DNA of 6,911 nucleotides. Source: CAZWKI01 sp964634645 (GTDB lineage: Bacteria > Patescibacteriota > Patescibacteriia > UBA1558 > S5-K13). Location: positions 1 through 6,911 of the forward strand of contig CAZWKI010000044.1 in assembly GCA_964634645.1 (NCBI GenBank), written 5' to 3'. Below the pieces are notes generated by a model. It saw nothing but the letters and a program-made list of their open reading frames with translations. It was not told where the DNA came from and searched no databases. Position 1 is the stretch's first letter. Every line of letters starts with the position of its first letter. Below are positions 5,677-6,911 of this stretch, piece by piece. A program made the translations under genes and the position numbers.

Positions 5677-5973
5677 TTAAGAATCTTTGCGTTCGGCAAA
5701 ACCAATTGTTTTTTCAGGACTTGATGATTCTTTTATTTCTCCAAATGATGTTTCATACTTTGCAAGATTTTCTTGCATTGCTTTTATCATTCTTTTTAAA
5801 TGTCCTGGACTTGTAATAATTTTTGAAGCGACTTTTCCAGTTGGTGATAGAATATTAATAAACACAATATGAAATTCATCTTGGTTATGAGAAATTTGCA
5901 TTGCATTTGCATATTCTCCACCTGGAATATTATCTGCTATTTTTAATTCAACTTGTTGATTTTGATTTTCCAT
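5677..5973 (-). CDS. DUF3467 domain protein
   Basis: This 98-residue soluble protein matches the DUF3467 pattern as I know it: GGEYANAMQISHNQDEFHIVFINI (18-41) with the YAN...V.H..EF core, then SKIITSPGHLKRMIKAMQENLAKYETSFGEIK (50-81), which corresponds to the conserved SRIIMSP.H.KR....L..N...YE..FG segment. The predicted fold is two or three strands followed by an amphipathic helix. The last ~17 residues are charged and probably disordered. The family's function is unknown. The gene sits between dnaK (81 nt upstream, across an iterated repeat) and dnaJ (45 nt downstream), all on one strand, so co-expression with the Hsp70 machine is likely and a link to protein quality control is a reasonable guess. 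The start at 5973 lacks a good SD. Confidence 0.88.
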   Translation of the reverse strand: MENQNQQVELKIADNIPGGEYANAMQISHNQDEFHIVFINILSPTGKVASKIITSPGHLKRMIKAMQENLAKYETSFGEIKESSSPEKTIGFAERKDS

Positions 5974-5976
5974 ATA

Positions 5977-6051
5977 TTTAGCTTTCGGCTCTCAGCTGTC
6001 AGCTATCAGCTCAAAAATGTCCTGAGAGCTGAGGGCTGATAGCTAATTGCT
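5977..6051. repeat. Two inverted blocks of AGC-headed heptamers
   Basis: On the minus strand, 6051-6024 reads as four heptamers (AGCAATT, AGCTATC, AGCCCTC, AGCTCTC). After a 12-nt spacer, 6011-5977 reads as five more (AGCTGAT, AGCTGAC, AGCTGAG, AGCCGAA, AGCTAAA). The two blocks are also largely complementary to each other (about 19 of 26 positions), so the dnaK-DUF3467 mRNA can form a long imperfect hairpin. It fills nearly all of the 81-nt spacer. There is no following T run, so it is not an ordinary terminator. Confidence 0.8.
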
Positions 6052-6054
6052 ATT

Positions 6055-6911
6055 TTATTCTTTTTTAACATCTTCAAACTCTGCTTCAACTGGTTCATCT
6101 TTTTTTGCTTCCCCGTCTGCTGTAGCCTCAGAAGATGCAGATTCTGTTCCAGGATTTGGATTTGCCTGTTGTTGAGAATACATTGCCTTTCCAATTTCTT
6201 GAATAACTTCATTCATTTCTTCCATTTTCTTTTTCATATCTTCAACATTATTTGAAGCTTTTGCATCTTTTAATTCTTTTAATTTTGTCTCTACTTTTGT
6301 CAAAACATCATTTGAAGCTTTGTCTTTTGAATCTTTGATAAGTTTTTCTGTGTTATAAATAATACTTTCTACGTTATTGTTTACCTCAATTTCCTCTTTC
6401 TTTTTCTTGTCTTCTTCTGCATGGGTCTCTGCTTCTTGTTTCATTTTTTCTATTTCTTCTTTTGAAAGACCGCTTGATGCTGTAATTGTAATTTTTTGCT
6501 CAGTGCCAGTTGCCTTGTCTACCGCTTTTACATTCAAGATTCCGTTTGCATCAATATCAAATGTAACTTCAACCTGAGGAATACCACGAGGTGCTGGTGG
6601 AATACCTGATAATATGAATCTTCCCAGTGTTTTATTGTCTTGTGACATTTGTCTTTCACCTTGCAAAACATGAATTTCAACAGATGTTTGACTATCAGCT
6701 GCTGTTGAAAAAATTTGAGATTTTGCAGTTGGAATTGTTGTATTTTTTTCAATAAGCGGAGTCATAATTCCCCCCAATGTTTCAATTCCAAGTGTAAGGG
6801 GGGTAACGTCTAAAAGTAAAACCTCTTTCCCACCTATAGAACCTTCAAATTGTCCTGCTTGAACAGCTGCTCCCATTGCAACAACTTCATCTGGATTTAC
6901 AGATACGTTTG
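6055..6911 (-). CDS. dnaK: Chaperone DnaK (Hsp70), C-terminal part
   Basis: The reading frame stays open from the stop at 6055-6057 to the window edge, giving the last ~284 codons of a protein usually about 630 residues long. The visible part starts at the end of the ATPase domain (VNPDEVVAMGAAVQAG). It continues through the interdomain linker VLLLDVTPLTLGIET, the substrate-binding beta domain (TTIPTAKSQIFSTAADSQTSV, GERQMSQDNKTLGRFIL, FDIDANGILNVKAVDKATG) and the helical lid, beginning at SGLSKEEIEKM. It ends with a low-complexity tail and EAEFEDVKKE, close to the usual EEVD-like bacterial tail (DAEFEEV). DnaK binds exposed hydrophobic segments of clients in an ATP-driven cycle with DnaJ and GrpE. 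The ATG at 6874-6876 is an internal Met, not the start. It heads the chaperone cluster seen here; its promoter lies outside. Confidence 0.98.
   Translation of the reverse strand, partial: NVSVNPDEVVAMGAAVQAGQFEGSIGGKEVLLLDVTPLTLGIETLGGIMTPLIEKNTTIPTAKSQIFSTAADSQTSVEIHVLQGERQMSQDNKTLGRFILSGIPPAPRGIPQVEVTFDIDANGILNVKAVDKATGTEQKITITASSGLSKEEIEKMKQEAETHAEEDKKKKEEIEVNNNVESIIYNTEKLIKDSKDKASNDVLTKVETKLKELKDAKASNNVEDMKKKMEEMNEVIQEIGKAMYSQQQANPNPGTESASSEATADGEAKKDEPVEAEFEDVKKE

Noticed and set aside
4581..5872. Plus-strand frames opposite dnaJ (4581-4763) and the DUF3467 gene (5687-5872)
   Set aside because: Both are antisense shadows of well-identified conserved genes.
5977..6051. Intrinsic terminator between dnaK and the DUF3467 gene
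   Set aside because: The structure is long and imperfect with no T run on the minus strand after it; a repeat element fits better.
6006..6752. Alternative frames within dnaK (6006-6212, 6377-6577, 6534-6752)
   Set aside because: DnaK is unambiguous in its own frame; these are off-frame or antisense and biased by dnaK codons and the heptamer repeat.

Overview
The window is a very AT-rich bacterial segment (most genes roughly 20-32% GC by eye) and looks like Patescibacteria (CPR), probably a Parcubacteria-type lineage. That placement is an inference. It rests on the composition, on a DUF3467 gene between dnaK and dnaJ, on small membrane or acidic proteins that I can only match to unnamed CPR families from memory, and on the near absence of Shine-Dalgarno (SD) sequences on the minus strand. 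Stops are TAA or TAG and no gene needs a recoded TGA.

Positions 1-606, plus strand: a self-contained single-gene unit. A near-consensus promoter (61-89), an ideal ribosome binding site (101-108), a 125-residue membrane-anchored protein of unknown function (115-492) and two hairpin terminators (501-526 and 549-579) follow one another. The gene is clearly richer in GC than everything around it.

Positions 607-3955, minus strand: five genes reading right to left. They are a small three-helix membrane protein, a single-pass protein with a helical outer domain, a Phe-rich polytopic membrane protein, an HtrA/DegP-fold protein with a PDZ domain that has lost all three catalytic residues, and an ECF-type sigma factor. 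The last three genes are 4 and 7 nt apart and the next gap is 13 nt, so they should form one operon, ending at the bidirectional terminator at 549-579. This is the most interesting part: an apparent envelope-to-transcription signalling set with a pseudoprotease and no recognisable anti-sigma factor.

Positions 4003-4533, minus strand: a 104-residue acidic soluble protein with its own promoter (4474-4503). Its leader carries three related copies of a palindromic repeat half-site, one of them overlapping the start codon.

Positions 4534-6911, minus strand: a chaperone cluster dnaK (3' part only), DUF3467 gene, dnaJ. The dnaK-DUF3467 spacer holds two mutually inverted blocks of tandem AGC-headed heptamers. 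The spacer before dnaJ holds a 20-bp near-palindrome. DnaK and DnaJ form the Hsp70 folding machine. The DUF3467 protein is presumably co-expressed with them, but its role is unknown. The dnaK promoter and any grpE or hrcA lie outside the window.
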